A stretch of 64,000 nt of DNA from an uncultured Desulfobacter sp. (GTDB taxonomy: Bacteria > Desulfobacterota > Desulfobacteria > Desulfobacterales > Desulfobacteraceae), in assembly GCF_963677125.1 (NCBI RefSeq), contig NZ_OY781882.1, forward strand, positions 5,664,501 through 5,728,500, given 5' to 3'. Below the pieces are notes generated by a model that did not search any database, was not told the DNA's origin, and was given only the letters and a program-made list of their open reading frames with translations. The position numbers were made by a program, and so were the translations under genes. Shown here in pieces: positions 8,474-17,113 of the stretch (positions are counted from its first letter, which is position 1; each line of letters opens with the position of its first letter).

Positions 8474-10291
8474 ATGAATTTAAATACTGACAGGTATTTC
8501 AGCGCTAAAGCTATTTGCCGGACGCTCATTTCAGCTGGATTGATCTCTACAGACCAGGCCAAGGATGTACTTTACCGGGAGCGTGACATAAAAAAGAAAC
8601 TTGCCGCACAAACCGGCGGCGAAGCTTCCGGGGACAGGCAAAGTGCGCTTAACGCCATCTCTTTTATTGATGTGTTGGTCTATTTGAATCTGAACCGGCA
8701 GGATAAACCCGACAAAGTGATTGATGAAGATCTGATTTTTAAAACGTTAGCCGATTCCTGGCATCTTCCGTATAAAAAAATTGATCCTTTAAAACTTGAA
8801 CTCAATCTTGTCACCGGCACGATTTCCCGCTCTTTTGCCTTAAGACATCTGCTGCTGCCTTTGCAGATGAAAGGCGGCAAGCTGGTGGTGGCCACTCCGA
8901 ATCCCTTTAACCATGAGGCCATTGACGATGTTCAGCGTGTGACCAATCTGAAGGTCCTTCCCATTGTCAGTTCAAAGACGGATGTGGCTAAGCTTATCAA
9001 GGAATTTTTCGGGTTTCACCATTCCATCAGCGCGGCTGAAAATTTATTTTCCCGAACCGGGGTGGATATCGGCAATCTTGAGCGGTTTGTCAAACTGGGT
9101 AACATGGATGAACCACCGTCCACGGATCAACACATCGTTAATGCCGTGAATCACCTATTCTCCTATGCCTTTGATCAGAAGGCCAGTGATGTGCATATTG
9201 AACCCAAACGGGACATCTGCCTTGTACGCATGCGCATCGACGGTGCTTTGCACACTGTGTATAAATTGCCGAAAAAACTTCACAATGCAGTTATCAGTCG
9301 TATTAAAAATCTGTCTGCCCTTGATATGGCAGAGAAACGGCGCCCCCAGGATGGTCGGATTAAAATGCTTAAAAAGGATCAGGAAGTGGAGCTTCGAGTT
9401 TCTACGATCCCTGTGGCATTTGGCGAAAAGGTGGTGATGCGGATCATGGATCCCGAGATTCTTTTTCAGGATTTGGAAACGCTAGGATTTACACCGGCCG
9501 ATTTGAAGAAATATAAAAATTTGATTACCATGCCCTTTGGTATTGTACTGGTTACAGGTCCGACCGGGTCCGGCAAATCCACCACATTGTATTCTTCATT
9601 GCGTATGCTGTCATCTCCTGAAGTAAATATTACCACCATTGAAGATCCCATTGAAATGATCCATGAAGAGTTCAACCAGATCGGGGTCCAGCCGGCCATT
9701 GATGTGACGTTTGGTTCGGTTTTGCGCAATATCATGCGCCAGGATCCGGATATCATCATGGTAGGTGAAATCCGGGATCTTGAAACAGCCCAGGCTGCTG
9801 TGCAGGCGGCTTTGACAGGGCATTTAGTGTTGTCCACCCTGCATACCAATGACGCCGTGTCCACGGTTTTCAGGCTTTTGGATTTAGGTATTCCGCCTTA
9901 TCTGATTCATTCAGCCCTGACCGGGGTCGTTGCCCAGCGTCTGGTGCGCAAAATTTGTCCTCATTGCGCCCAGACATTTGAAATGGACCGTCGGGAACTA
10001 TCAGGCCTGGGCCTTTTTGTACCGGGTGATGGTCCCTTAAAGCTTAGGCATGGCAAGGGGTGTATGAAATGCAGGAATACCGGCTACAGCGGCCGGGCCG
10101 GGATTTATGAAATCCTGGCCTATACCCAGGAGCTAAAGCAGTTGACAACCCGGAATGCAAATCTTGATGACATGCATCGGACAGCCCGTAAACAAGGTCT
10201 GACGCCTTTACGGGAAAATGGAATTAAAAAAATGCTTGAAGGTCAAACAACCTATCAGGAAGTCCTGAAAGTAACCTGGGAGCAGGCCTGA
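8474..10291 (+). CDS. GspE/PilB-family secretion ATPase
   Basis: A 605-residue type II secretion/type IV pilus assembly ATPase. An N-terminal MshEN-like region (about residues 60-170) precedes the catalytic domain: Walker A GPTGSGKSTTLY, the Asp box DPIEMIHEEFNQIGVQ, Walker B IIMVGEIRD, the His box LSTLHTND, and the tetracysteine zinc motif CPHC...CMKC. It hydrolyses ATP to drive pseudopilus or pilus extension. It stands alone, without pilC, pilD or pilins nearby, and is distinct from the gspE of the type II locus at 38.3 kb. Its length and N-terminal extension favour a PilB-like role, but this cannot be settled from sequence alone. It ends two bases from the convergent LysM gene. Confidence 0.88.
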   Translation: MNLNTDRYFSAKAICRTLISAGLISTDQAKDVLYRERDIKKKLAAQTGGEASGDRQSALNAISFIDVLVYLNLNRQDKPDKVIDEDLIFKTLADSWHLPYKKIDPLKLELNLVTGTISRSFALRHLLLPLQMKGGKLVVATPNPFNHEAIDDVQRVTNLKVLPIVSSKTDVAKLIKEFFGFHHSISAAENLFSRTGVDIGNLERFVKLGNMDEPPSTDQHIVNAVNHLFSYAFDQKASDVHIEPKRDICLVRMRIDGALHTVYKLPKKLHNAVISRIKNLSALDMAEKRRPQDGRIKMLKKDQEVELRVSTIPVAFGEKVVMRIMDPEILFQDLETLGFTPADLKKYKNLITMPFGIVLVTGPTGSGKSTTLYSSLRMLSSPEVNITTIEDPIEMIHEEFNQIGVQPAIDVTFGSVLRNIMRQDPDIIMVGEIRDLETAQAAVQAALTGHLVLSTLHTNDAVSTVFRLLDLGIPPYLIHSALTGVVAQRLVRKICPHCAQTFEMDRRELSGLGLFVPGDGPLKLRHGKGCMKCRNTGYSGRAGIYEILAYTQELKQLTTRNANLDDMHRTARKQGLTPLRENGIKKMLEGQTTYQEVLKVTWEQA

Positions 10292-10293
10292 CG

Positions 10294-11298
10294 TTAATTC
10301 ACGATATCTCCGGGATGGATATCCTGTATCGACGAGAGTACCATGACCGTAGCGCTTGCCGGTTCAGTATGCAGAACAATGAGCTTACCGGAGGTTACAG
10401 GGGCGATATCCAGCCCTGTCTTAACATCGTAAACCGATTCTGTTTCTTTGCCGCGCTTAATGGTGTAGATATTGCCTAACCGGATATTATCTTCGGAACC
10501 CTTATTTATAAAGGCGATACGGTAATCGTTGACCAGAACATTGTCGTCCTCGGAACAGAGCAGAACTGCTTCTACTGGGTCAGGGTGTTCATCGACCTCA
10601 AATGTGGGCTGCCTTGGATAAAAGTCCATAACCAGATCTCCTGAAGCGACATCCCTGTATGCTTTTTTGATTTTGCCGGCCGCGTATTGGGTGTTGACTT
10701 CAATGATCTCAAGGTCGGCCTTGAGTAAGTGTTTGATGCCTTTATAACGGCTTGTGCCGATTTTTTGGTCCACCTGGGAGGTGGAATAAATTTGGTATAT
10801 GTGTCCGGTAATAAAAGGGGTTTGACCCGTGGGCCTGATATAAACAACATCATTGGTGGTCATCATGATGTTGCCCTCTTTTTCCCGTAACACCGTGCCA
10901 AGGGCCGGAACCTGTTCTTTTTTTATAAATCCGGTACTGTGAATAGCTGGATAATTAAACCGGGTTTCAATTGCCATCTGTTTCGGTGTTTCAGGGGGCG
11001 ATATTTTAAATTCAGGTTTGAGATATACCCTGATGGTATTGCCTGGGTAAATCCAGTGGGGGTTTTTAATTTTTTTGTTCATCTCCCACAGTCCTGGCCA
11101 GTCCCATTGGGAATTATAAAATTTTTGGGACAGATCCCAGAGTGTATCCCCTTTTTTAATTGTGTAGTAAAAGCCTGTATCGTTATCAGTGTTAAATGTC
11201 TTCGCTTCTTCCCGGGCACCAAGCGGGGAAAATCCTGCGATAATACAGACAACGATCAGAAACACCAAGGGTGAAAATGTTTTATCGTGAAACGGCAT
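10294..11298 (-). CDS. LysM-domain exported protein
   Basis: A 334-residue protein with an N-terminal hydrophobic signal (FSPLVFLIVVCIIAGFSPLGA) and one LysM domain (YYTIKKGDTLWDLSQKFYNS...WPGLWEMN, about residues 44-90). LysM binds peptidoglycan or chitin-like glycans, so the product probably sits in the periplasm at the cell wall. The remainder is a repeated beta-rich region of unknown function. I chose the ATG at 11298 over an in-frame one at 11310 because GGAGG lies five bases before it. It converges on the secretion ATPase with two bases between stops, which may hint at shared function in envelope assembly, but no operon links them. Confidence 0.82.
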   Translation of the reverse strand: MPFHDKTFSPLVFLIVVCIIAGFSPLGAREEAKTFNTDNDTGFYYTIKKGDTLWDLSQKFYNSQWDWPGLWEMNKKIKNPHWIYPGNTIRVYLKPEFKISPPETPKQMAIETRFNYPAIHSTGFIKKEQVPALGTVLREKEGNIMMTTNDVVYIRPTGQTPFITGHIYQIYSTSQVDQKIGTSRYKGIKHLLKADLEIIEVNTQYAAGKIKKAYRDVASGDLVMDFYPRQPTFEVDEHPDPVEAVLLCSEDDNVLVNDYRIAFINKGSEDNIRLGNIYTIKRGKETESVYDVKTGLDIAPVTSGKLIVLHTEPASATVMVLSSIQDIHPGDIVN

Positions 11299-11403
11299 GA
11301 GAACCTCCAATGATGTGTTACTTCGTAAATCTTGACTTTATTTAAGCGAATGTTCTATAAAATGTCAATATTTGTTGCCTAAATTACAGGAAATGGATGC
11401 GAA

Positions 11404-11955
11404 ATGACACGGATTGCCGATCTTTTGTTTGAAGTACGAATGCTCAAGGATTTAAACCGGACCGGATACGCTTTTTTAGGGGCAGGACAGGAAAGCATTG
11501 CGGAACACAGTTTCACCACAGCGTTTTTATGTTTTATTATGGCCCGCCTTGAACCGGATGCTGATGCTGAAAAGCTTATGTCCATGGCATTGGTGCATGA
11601 TACGGCTGAAGCCCGGACAGGGGATTTAAATTATGTGAACAAACACTATAATAGTGTGGATGAATCCCATGCGGTGTCAGATTTTGTCCAGGATCTTGAC
11701 TTGGCAAAAGAGATTCCCGAACTCATTGATGAATTCAACCAGGGAGAAACCATGGAGGCTCGCCTGGTCAATGATGCGGATCAGCTCTCCTTTATTCTTG
11801 AATTAAAAAAATTAAAAGATCTTGGCGCCACCTCGCCTGAGTCCTGGCTGCCTTTTGTGGTCGGCCGCCTTAAGACAGATACGGGTAAGCAGCTTGCCCG
11901 GGAGATTCTTGGCACACGCTGGGATGAATGGTGGACCCGTGGATATTCGGAATAG
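11404..11955 (+). CDS. HD-domain hydrolase (YfbR/HDDC2-like 5'-deoxynucleotidase)
   Basis: A 183-residue HD-superfamily protein. The metal site is intact: EHSF near residues 34-37, LVHDTAEA at about 61-68 and the distal Asp in NDADQLSF. This layout, with the late Asp and small size, matches YfbR/HDDC2 proteins that remove the phosphate from deoxynucleoside monophosphates, though HDDC2-type substrates vary. It begins a run with the HD-GYP-like gene and motAB, 25 bases apart from the next gene. Whether it shares a role with motility or only a promoter is not clear. The HD call is firm, the substrate is inferred. Confidence 0.8.
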   Translation: MTRIADLLFEVRMLKDLNRTGYAFLGAGQESIAEHSFTTAFLCFIMARLEPDADAEKLMSMALVHDTAEARTGDLNYVNKHYNSVDESHAVSDFVQDLDLAKEIPELIDEFNQGETMEARLVNDADQLSFILELKKLKDLGATSPESWLPFVVGRLKTDTGKQLAREILGTRWDEWWTRGYSE

Positions 11956-11980
11956 ACAATATACAGGTATCGTTTAATTT

Positions 11981-13348
11981 ATGGCTTTAGGCCTTTCCAT
12001 TTTATATGTGGGGTCTCGGTGTCCCCAGGATATTACGTCTGAAGATTCGAACTTTTCCCTTGTCTGTGTTAATACGCCGGATGCGATAAAAAATCTGAAA
12101 CAACGACCGGATATTGTGTTGATGGATCCCTTTTCCCACGGCCCGGATGTTGATTTGGAAAAGGTTCGGCCGTGGTTTGCTAAGTTCCACGTCAATAAAT
12201 TTCAATTTTCTCCGGCAGTTTTTGTTATCGTGCCTGAAGAAACCCAGAAGAGTGTCCGATTAAGTATTATGGAATCTGGCGCTGATCATGTGGTGGCTTG
12301 GCCTTTGGATACCCGAGAGCTTGAAATTAAAGCTAAAGGCGCAATAGACAAACTTCATCTTGAGCAGACACTTTTTTCTAAGACCGGTTCCCTTGAAAAA
12401 TCCTTTGGGTATCTGGATCGGTTTAAACGCGAATTAAAAGAAACCAAAGATGAACTGCTTGAGGACAAAAGCAATCTGAACACAGCTTTAAAACAGATTC
12501 ACCAAATGTCCCAAGAGCGTAAGCGTTTAAAGAAAAATCTTTTGGATAGTAAGGCACAGATGGCCGCGGATGTGGAAGGATTCAGCCGCATTCTTTATAC
12601 GTTAATTCGTCAGCGGGTGGAGCTTAATCGCGGCCATGGTGAGCGTGTGGGAGAAATTGCCTGCTTTATCGCAACCCAAATGGGGGTATCTCAAAAACAG
12701 TTGGAGGATCTGTCAAAAGCTGGTATGCTTCATGAAACAGGACTTCTTTTCCTTTCAGATGATTATATTAGCAAAAAAATGGCCGGTGGGGGAGAAGCAG
12801 ATCAAGATTCCGGTAGCACCCCCACATTATATGATCAAGCGATGAGAGTGCAATTCCCGGTTAAAGGTGCTCAATTGCTCAGCCATTGCCGGGGGTTTGA
12901 AGGGGCTTCAGCTATTATCCGTTATTTGAACGAAAATGTGGATGGAACAGGGTATCCGGATGGCTTGAAACGTCACCATATACCTTTGGCGTCAAGAATT
13001 CTTGCCGCTGCGGATGAACTGGATACGCTTCGGGAGAACAACATATCCCTGGGCATTCAAGCGTTGCTTTCAGAACTTGAGCCGATGATCGGCAGCCGAC
13101 TTGATCCGCAGGTCGCAGGATGGCTTGAAAAGTATGTGGTGCTGCATCTGGGTGGGGAGCACCTCAAGGTTCGTGGGGTCGGTGTGGAGCAGCTTAAACC
13201 TGGAATGACGCTCAGTGCAACACTGTTCACCCAAACCGGCACCAAACTGTTGCCGGCGGGGCAGACCCTGACTCGTCAGGCCATTGATAAGATCATACAA
13301 TACCACAGGGCATATCCTGTAGACGAAACTGTGTATATAAAGGTTTGA
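11981..13348 (+). CDS. Degenerate HD-GYP protein with receiver-like N-terminus
   Basis: A 455-residue protein. Residues 1 to about 125 resemble a response-regulator receiver without a full acidic pocket. A charged coiled coil (about residues 135-190) leads to an HD-GYP domain from about 205: NRGHGERVGEIACFI, AGMLHETGLLF, NENVDGTGYPDGL and ASRILAAADELDTL. In active c-di-GMP phosphodiesterases the first metal motif reads HDIGK and a paired His precedes the GYP box; here they read HETGL and LNE. So the GYP box is kept but metal ligands are lost. It may bind c-di-GMP without cutting it. It is followed five bases later by motA, suggesting flagellar control. Confidence 0.82.
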   Translation: MALGLSILYVGSRCPQDITSEDSNFSLVCVNTPDAIKNLKQRPDIVLMDPFSHGPDVDLEKVRPWFAKFHVNKFQFSPAVFVIVPEETQKSVRLSIMESGADHVVAWPLDTRELEIKAKGAIDKLHLEQTLFSKTGSLEKSFGYLDRFKRELKETKDELLEDKSNLNTALKQIHQMSQERKRLKKNLLDSKAQMAADVEGFSRILYTLIRQRVELNRGHGERVGEIACFIATQMGVSQKQLEDLSKAGMLHETGLLFLSDDYISKKMAGGGEADQDSGSTPTLYDQAMRVQFPVKGAQLLSHCRGFEGASAIIRYLNENVDGTGYPDGLKRHHIPLASRILAAADELDTLRENNISLGIQALLSELEPMIGSRLDPQVAGWLEKYVVLHLGGEHLKVRGVGVEQLKPGMTLSATLFTQTGTKLLPAGQTLTRQAIDKIIQYHRAYPVDETVYIKV

Positions 13349-13353
13349 GATAA

Positions 13354-14115
13354 ATGGATATTTCTTCAATAATCGGCTGCGTCTCCGGAATCGGGTTCAT
13401 TCTGGGTACCATCCTTTTGGGTGGTCCCATCGGTATGTTCATCAATATTCCATCTATCCTCATTGTTGTGGGTGGCACCATTGCCGCAACCATGATTGGT
13501 TTTCCCTTGGGTGACGTTATAGGCATTATTAAAACCGCCATTAAGGTGTTCATGTTCAAAATTGAAAAAGCCGAGGATATCATTGCCAATCTTACGGAAA
13601 TATCCAATAAAGCCAGAAAAGGCGGATTACTCTCCATTGAAGGTGATATTCAAAGTACTTCAGATCCCTATTTGGCCCAGGCCTTGCAGATGACTGTAGA
13701 CGGGGTTAAGACCGAAGATATTGGTCAGATCATGGAAAAGAAGATGGAATTGACCAAAAAGAGTCTGGAGACCGGTTCGAACATTTTTGCTGCGATGGCT
13801 GCCTATGCACCGGCATTCGGCATGATCGGTACGCTGATTGGTCTTGTGCAGATGCTGGCCAATCTGGATGATCCCTCCACCATTGGTCCAAAAATGGCTG
13901 TTGCCATGATTACCACATTTTACGGTGCCATCATGGCCAATCTTTTTTTTATTCCCATGAGTGATAAACTCAAAGGACGTACAGAAGAAGAAATTACCAA
14001 TATGAATATTGTTTACGAGGGTATCTTATCCATCCGGGAAGGTGAACATCCAAAACTTATGGAGGACAAACTGAAAGTTTACTTGGGGGATGGTGCCAAG
14101 GAAGAGAAGAAGTAA
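13354..14115 (+). CDS. motA: Flagellar motor stator protein MotA
   Basis: A 253-residue stator protein with four predicted membrane spans: two near the start (about residues 5-50, including GFILGTILLGGPIGMF) and two around residues 145-205 (YAPAFGMIGTLIGLVQML and AVAMITTFYGAIMANLFFIP). The APAFGMIGTLIGLV and GPKMAVAMITT segments are MotA signatures. With MotB it forms the ion channel that drives flagellar rotation. It starts five bases after the HD-GYP-like gene. The next gene, motB, follows only after a 159-bp hairpin element, so stator stoichiometry may be affected by RNA structure between them. Confidence 0.93.
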   Translation: MDISSIIGCVSGIGFILGTILLGGPIGMFINIPSILIVVGGTIAATMIGFPLGDVIGIIKTAIKVFMFKIEKAEDIIANLTEISNKARKGGLLSIEGDIQSTSDPYLAQALQMTVDGVKTEDIGQIMEKKMELTKKSLETGSNIFAAMAAYAPAFGMIGTLIGLVQMLANLDDPSTIGPKMAVAMITTFYGAIMANLFFIPMSDKLKGRTEEEITNMNIVYEGILSIREGEHPKLMEDKLKVYLGDGAKEEKK

Positions 14116-14274
14116 GGCCCATGATCAGAATGAAATCTGCCATAGATGCGCCGGATTTTAAGGCACTATCAAGGCACGCCAACGGAAGCATATTTGAAAT
14201 ATGTATCCGTTGGCGTAACGCCGAGGGTGGCTTAAAAGACAAGCATATGGGCGATTTTATTTTGATCATGGGCC
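14116..14274 (+). repeat. 159-bp imperfect palindrome between motA and motB
   Basis: The two ends form a perfect 12-bp inverted repeat, GGCCCATGATCA at 14116-14127 against 14263-14274. Pairing resumes inward over AAT, AAATC and TTTTAAG blocks and ends in a perfect ACGCCAACGGA arm (14177-14187 against 14205-14215) around a CATATTTGAAATATG-like centre. The whole element folds into one long hairpin, starting on the base after the motA stop. Several mismatches become G-U pairs only in + strand RNA, which supports folding of the motA-motB transcript. It could be a repetitive palindromic element or an RNA-stability structure. No second copy was noticed in the window. Confidence 0.75.
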
Positions 14275-14306
14275 TAACGCCAAGGTTTAGGTGGTAAGGA
14301 TACGGC

Positions 14307-15113
14307 ATGGCTGAAAACGACGAAGAATCCGGTGGGCAGAAAAAAAAGGTCGTCAAGGAAGAGGTTATCAATGTCACCGAAGGTGCGCCTGCATGGATGG
14401 CAACCTTTGCGGATCTTGTAACGCTTTTGATGTGCTTTTTTGTGCTTTTGTTTGCCATGAGTACCACCCAGCAGGAAACTTATAAGGAGTTGGTCAAATC
14501 CCTGCGAAGTGCATTAGGTGCCCAGGCTGTACCTGAATCAGGGACCCGGGAAGGGTTGACCATGCATCCGGTGCCTTCGGAAAAAGAAGCGGACGACCAG
14601 TCCGTTGATGAGCTTGGTGGCATGATTGAAAAGGAGATGGATGATATTGTTTCTGAAATCAGGGAACTGGTTCTTTTCAATAAACTGGGCGGAGAGGTCA
14701 GTGTTACTAAGACCGAAGCCGGTGTGGTTATCACCATGTCCGACCTGCTGCTTTTTTCAGCAGGTGCTACTCAGTTGTCTCCCAAAGGATTAGAAATACT
14801 GGAAAAGGTGGCATCGGTTCTGGCAAAGCTTGCCTACCACGTAAAGGTCCGGGGGCATACCGATTCCGAGCCGATCACCTCATCCATTTATCCATCGAAC
14901 TGGGAACTGTCTTCGGCCAGGGCGTCTACAGTTGCACGCCTGCTGGTCGCAAACGGGGTGCCGCCTTTTTATATTTCTGCAGAAGGTTATGCCCAGTATC
15001 ATCCCGTGGCCACCAATGATACGGCACAGGGCCGGGCCCGGAACCGGCGGGTGGAGATTGTTTACGAGCGTGACAGTATCGCCCGGCAGTTTGAAGGCAT
15101 GTATAAAAAGTAA
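14307..15113 (+). CDS. motB: Flagellar motor stator protein MotB
   Basis: A 268-residue protein: a short cytoplasmic start, one membrane helix (MATFADLVTLLMCFFVLLFAM) with the proton-binding Asp in TFADL at about residue 35, a linker plug, and a C-terminal OmpA-like peptidoglycan-binding domain (VKVRGHTDSEPI, SSARASTVARLLVANG, NRRVEIVY). It anchors the stator to the wall and conducts ions together with MotA. The start follows a GGTGGTAAGGATACGGC region, a fair ribosome site, about 32 bases after the hairpin element. The linker is rich in acidic residues. The gene ends 79 bases before the convergent DNRLRE gene. Confidence 0.93.
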   Translation: MAENDEESGGQKKKVVKEEVINVTEGAPAWMATFADLVTLLMCFFVLLFAMSTTQQETYKELVKSLRSALGAQAVPESGTREGLTMHPVPSEKEADDQSVDELGGMIEKEMDDIVSEIRELVLFNKLGGEVSVTKTEAGVVITMSDLLLFSAGATQLSPKGLEILEKVASVLAKLAYHVKVRGHTDSEPITSSIYPSNWELSSARASTVARLLVANGVPPFYISAEGYAQYHPVATNDTAQGRARNRRVEIVYERDSIARQFEGMYKK

Positions 15114-15192
15114 AAGATTGAGTTTTTTCTTTCTGAGGTTGAAAGTTACTCAGCTACTTGTTGGTTTTCTTTTATGTAAAAAAGAGCAGACA

Positions 15193-15930
15193 TCATAATT
15201 GCTTGGAAAAGTCATTACGATAGATTCGATTTACACCGTAGGCCAAGCAAGGAACGCAGATCAGCCAAAAAGAAGAAGGCAGTGGAACAGGCGTCTGTGT
15301 CCCACTTACGTTATCGCCTGCCGGTTCAGTAACAATGGTTATATAAGGGGGCAAAAAACCTTCTGAACTAAAGAAAAAAAAGGATGAGCCTGCAAGCAAC
15401 AAGGTAAGTTGGGTGTCGTCTTGCCCCTCGAATAGAGAAGCCCATTGCATGTTGCTGAGTAGATTCCACTCTGACGCGACAAAAGGAGAGAAATAACTAT
15501 AACTATATGTTCCAATCAGATTGTCTGCATTTATTTCGGATGCCGGTTGATTGCTCCATGATAATGTCTGTTCATCCCATGAGTCATCATTAACAAGATA
15601 TAGGCTGATGTCGCTGGTAGTGGATCCGGTCCACGATCCACTGATGGAGAGGGTTACCGCAGTAACGATCTCGTCCTGATCTAGAAAATCAAAATTAAAT
15701 TTTAGATAGCTGTACGTTAAGTTTGTATATCCGCCAAGTTGCATATAACCAAGGGCGCCTTTAACGTTGTAAGGACTTAGTTCTTCGACATATGTGTCGT
15801 CCGTTGGGAATACCGTGTAGGTCGCCGCATTGACTGTCGCGGCAGGTTGGAAAAATACAGAAGACAGCAGTAATGATGTCAGGATTAACCACCGGTACAT
15901 GTCAACCGTGAATTGTTTTTTTTGTTTCAC
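15193..15930 (-). CDS. DNRLRE-domain PEP-CTERM surface protein
   Basis: A 245-residue exported protein starting at GTG 15930. A hydrophobic signal (about residues 12-36) is followed by a DNRLRE-type beta domain: DTYVEELSPYNVKG, SYLKFNFDFL, the DSWDEQTLSWSNQPAS segment is a hallmark. The C-terminus reads VPLPSSFWLICVPCLAYGVNRIYR, a PEP-CTERM-like sorting tail with short proline motif, hydrophobic helix and basic end. Exosortases (XrtA/EpsH) cut such tails during export in biofilm-forming Gram-negatives; none is in this window. A sigma-54 promoter lies upstream on the same strand. The tail continues 8 residues past the basic cluster, slightly unusual. Confidence 0.75.
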   Translation of the reverse strand: MKQKKQFTVDMYRWLILTSLLLSSVFFQPAATVNAATYTVFPTDDTYVEELSPYNVKGALGYMQLGGYTNLTYSYLKFNFDFLDQDEIVTAVTLSISGSWTGSTTSDISLYLVNDDSWDEQTLSWSNQPASEINADNLIGTYSYSYFSPFVASEWNLLSNMQWASLFEGQDDTQLTLLLAGSSFFFFSSEGFLPPYITIVTEPAGDNVSGTQTPVPLPSSFWLICVPCLAYGVNRIYRNDFSKQL

Positions 15931-16094
15931 ACTTCACCCACTTTTTTCTGTTTAACAAAATAATAAGTCTATTAATGTCTCAACGGTAGACACTATTCGC
16001 ATTTTTTGAGATTGCCCATAAGTTCTTGAATCGCTAAGCTTTTCGTTCCTTCTGTTTTTCTTATAGTGTTACTCAGTCTCAAAAAATACCCTGT

Positions 16095-16110
16095 AGCACT
16101 TTTTGTGCCA
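16095..16110 (-). promoter_or_regulatory. Sigma-54 promoter of the DNRLRE/PEP-CTERM gene
   Basis: On the minus strand the sequence reads TGGCACAAAAAGTGCT: -24 GG and -12 GC separated by exactly ten bases, with the full TGGCAC upstream box. Transcription is predicted near 16084, giving a leader of about 154 bases before the GTG start. Sigma-54 promoters upstream of PEP-CTERM genes fit the known PrsK/PrsR-type control of such genes. Activity is inferred. Confidence 0.7.
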
Positions 16111-16510
16111 GATTGTTAAAAATATACGCCCTTGTATTGGCAATGATTGCTCTGCATTCTTTTGGGGGTTAAAAAATTATTTTTTTGAACAATAACCCAT
16201 CACAAGATATATATATTTTTTGTTACAGTTATTGGGTAAAAAATGATTTATTTGTTACCTATTTTTCCTATAGAAGGGGTGCTATGTTTATCAGAGCAAT
16301 AAAGAAGTCGGTCCAATTTACATGATGATGTGAAATTGTTTTTTTCAAGGCCTGGTTGAATATTATTGAGTCATCATAGGTCTGGGGTGGTGTTAAAAAG
16401 GGGTGCCAAAGGATCGAAAAAATCCAGAGAGGTTAAAACAAAAGCGGATGATTGAACTATAATCGAAAAGTTGGGTTACATGGTTCATGTCAATGCTGTT
16501 TGTTGTTAAC

Positions 16511-16549
16511 AAAGAGACTCAGGTGTTTCTACCTGAGTCTCTTTGTTTT
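16511..16549 (+). terminator. Strong hairpin terminator in the gene-free region
   Basis: AAAGAGACTCAGGT at 16511-16524 pairs perfectly with the 14 bases 16531-16544, with a six-base loop, and GTTTTA follows. It looks like a rho-independent terminator on + , yet no gene precedes it, so it may end an unannotated small RNA. Confidence 0.6.
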
Positions 16550-16981
16550 AGGGGAGAGAGAGAAAGATTTAATTGGTTTTAGCTTTTCAATTCTTAATCT
16601 GAACAGGAAGATAACACAATTTAATTACCTCAACATGACGCCGGCATTACCAAACTGTAATTTACTTTTTGCTAATAGAACATATAAGTTAGGCTAAAAA
16701 ATAAAAATACCTGTATAAGGTTGGCGACTGTAACAGTCTCGCGACATGTCCAAGTGTAATAGGCGTCGTTTTTGCGAAAGCCTCTCAGGAGCGCTAAAAA
16801 CGGCGGAAAAATAATTCTCAAACCTATTACAAAAAATATCTTAGGTATGTATTTTTTTACCACAAGAATTGTGATTAATGGGGATATAGTTTTTCGGTTT
16901 GAATATTTCTATAGTTCTAACCCCTGATGATCCTGTTTTTTTCTGAATTTATTTGTAGGATTTTATTTTTTTAGATGACTC

Positions 16982-16997
16982 TGGCTCAGCTATTGCA
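16982..16997 (+). promoter_or_regulatory. Sigma-54 promoter of the subtilase gene
   Basis: TGGCTCAGCTATTGCA has GG and GC ten bases apart and an intact TTGCA -12 element. It differs from the ideal TGGCAC by one base (TGGCTC). A start near 17008 gives about 106 bases of leader before the ATG at 17114. It is the second sigma-54 match of this region. Confidence 0.7.
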
Positions 16998-17113
16998 AGC
17001 AGTCTCAATATCGTTTGTTTATGTGTTGGTTTGTAATCTGGTAACGTTTGCAATCCGGCGGAAGGCCTGTCTAAGAAAAATGTTTTAGAGCTGTGGGAGG
17101 GGAAGATTTTAAG

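Larger units (their letters stand above)
15931..17113. other. 1.18-kb AT-rich gene-free region between PEP-CTERM gene and subtilase
   Basis: No convincing gene lies here; small open frames have no ribosome site or coding bias. It holds two outward-facing sigma-54 promoters (minus strand at 16095-16110 and plus strand at 16982-16997), a structured leader for the minus-strand gene (15990-16087), and a strong + strand hairpin terminator at 16511-16549. A plausible TTGAAC-N17-TATATA promoter at 16185-16213 could feed that terminator and make a short RNA of about 330 bases. That RNA is conjecture. Confidence 0.6.

Noticed and set aside
15931..16087. c-di-GMP (GEMM) riboswitch before the PEP-CTERM gene
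   Set aside because: The conserved GEMM core and receptor tetraloop sequences are absent; only inverted repeats are seen.
16452..16697. Open frame of 81 codons in the gene-free region
   Set aside because: It runs through the terminator hairpin, has no ribosome site and no sensible protein features.
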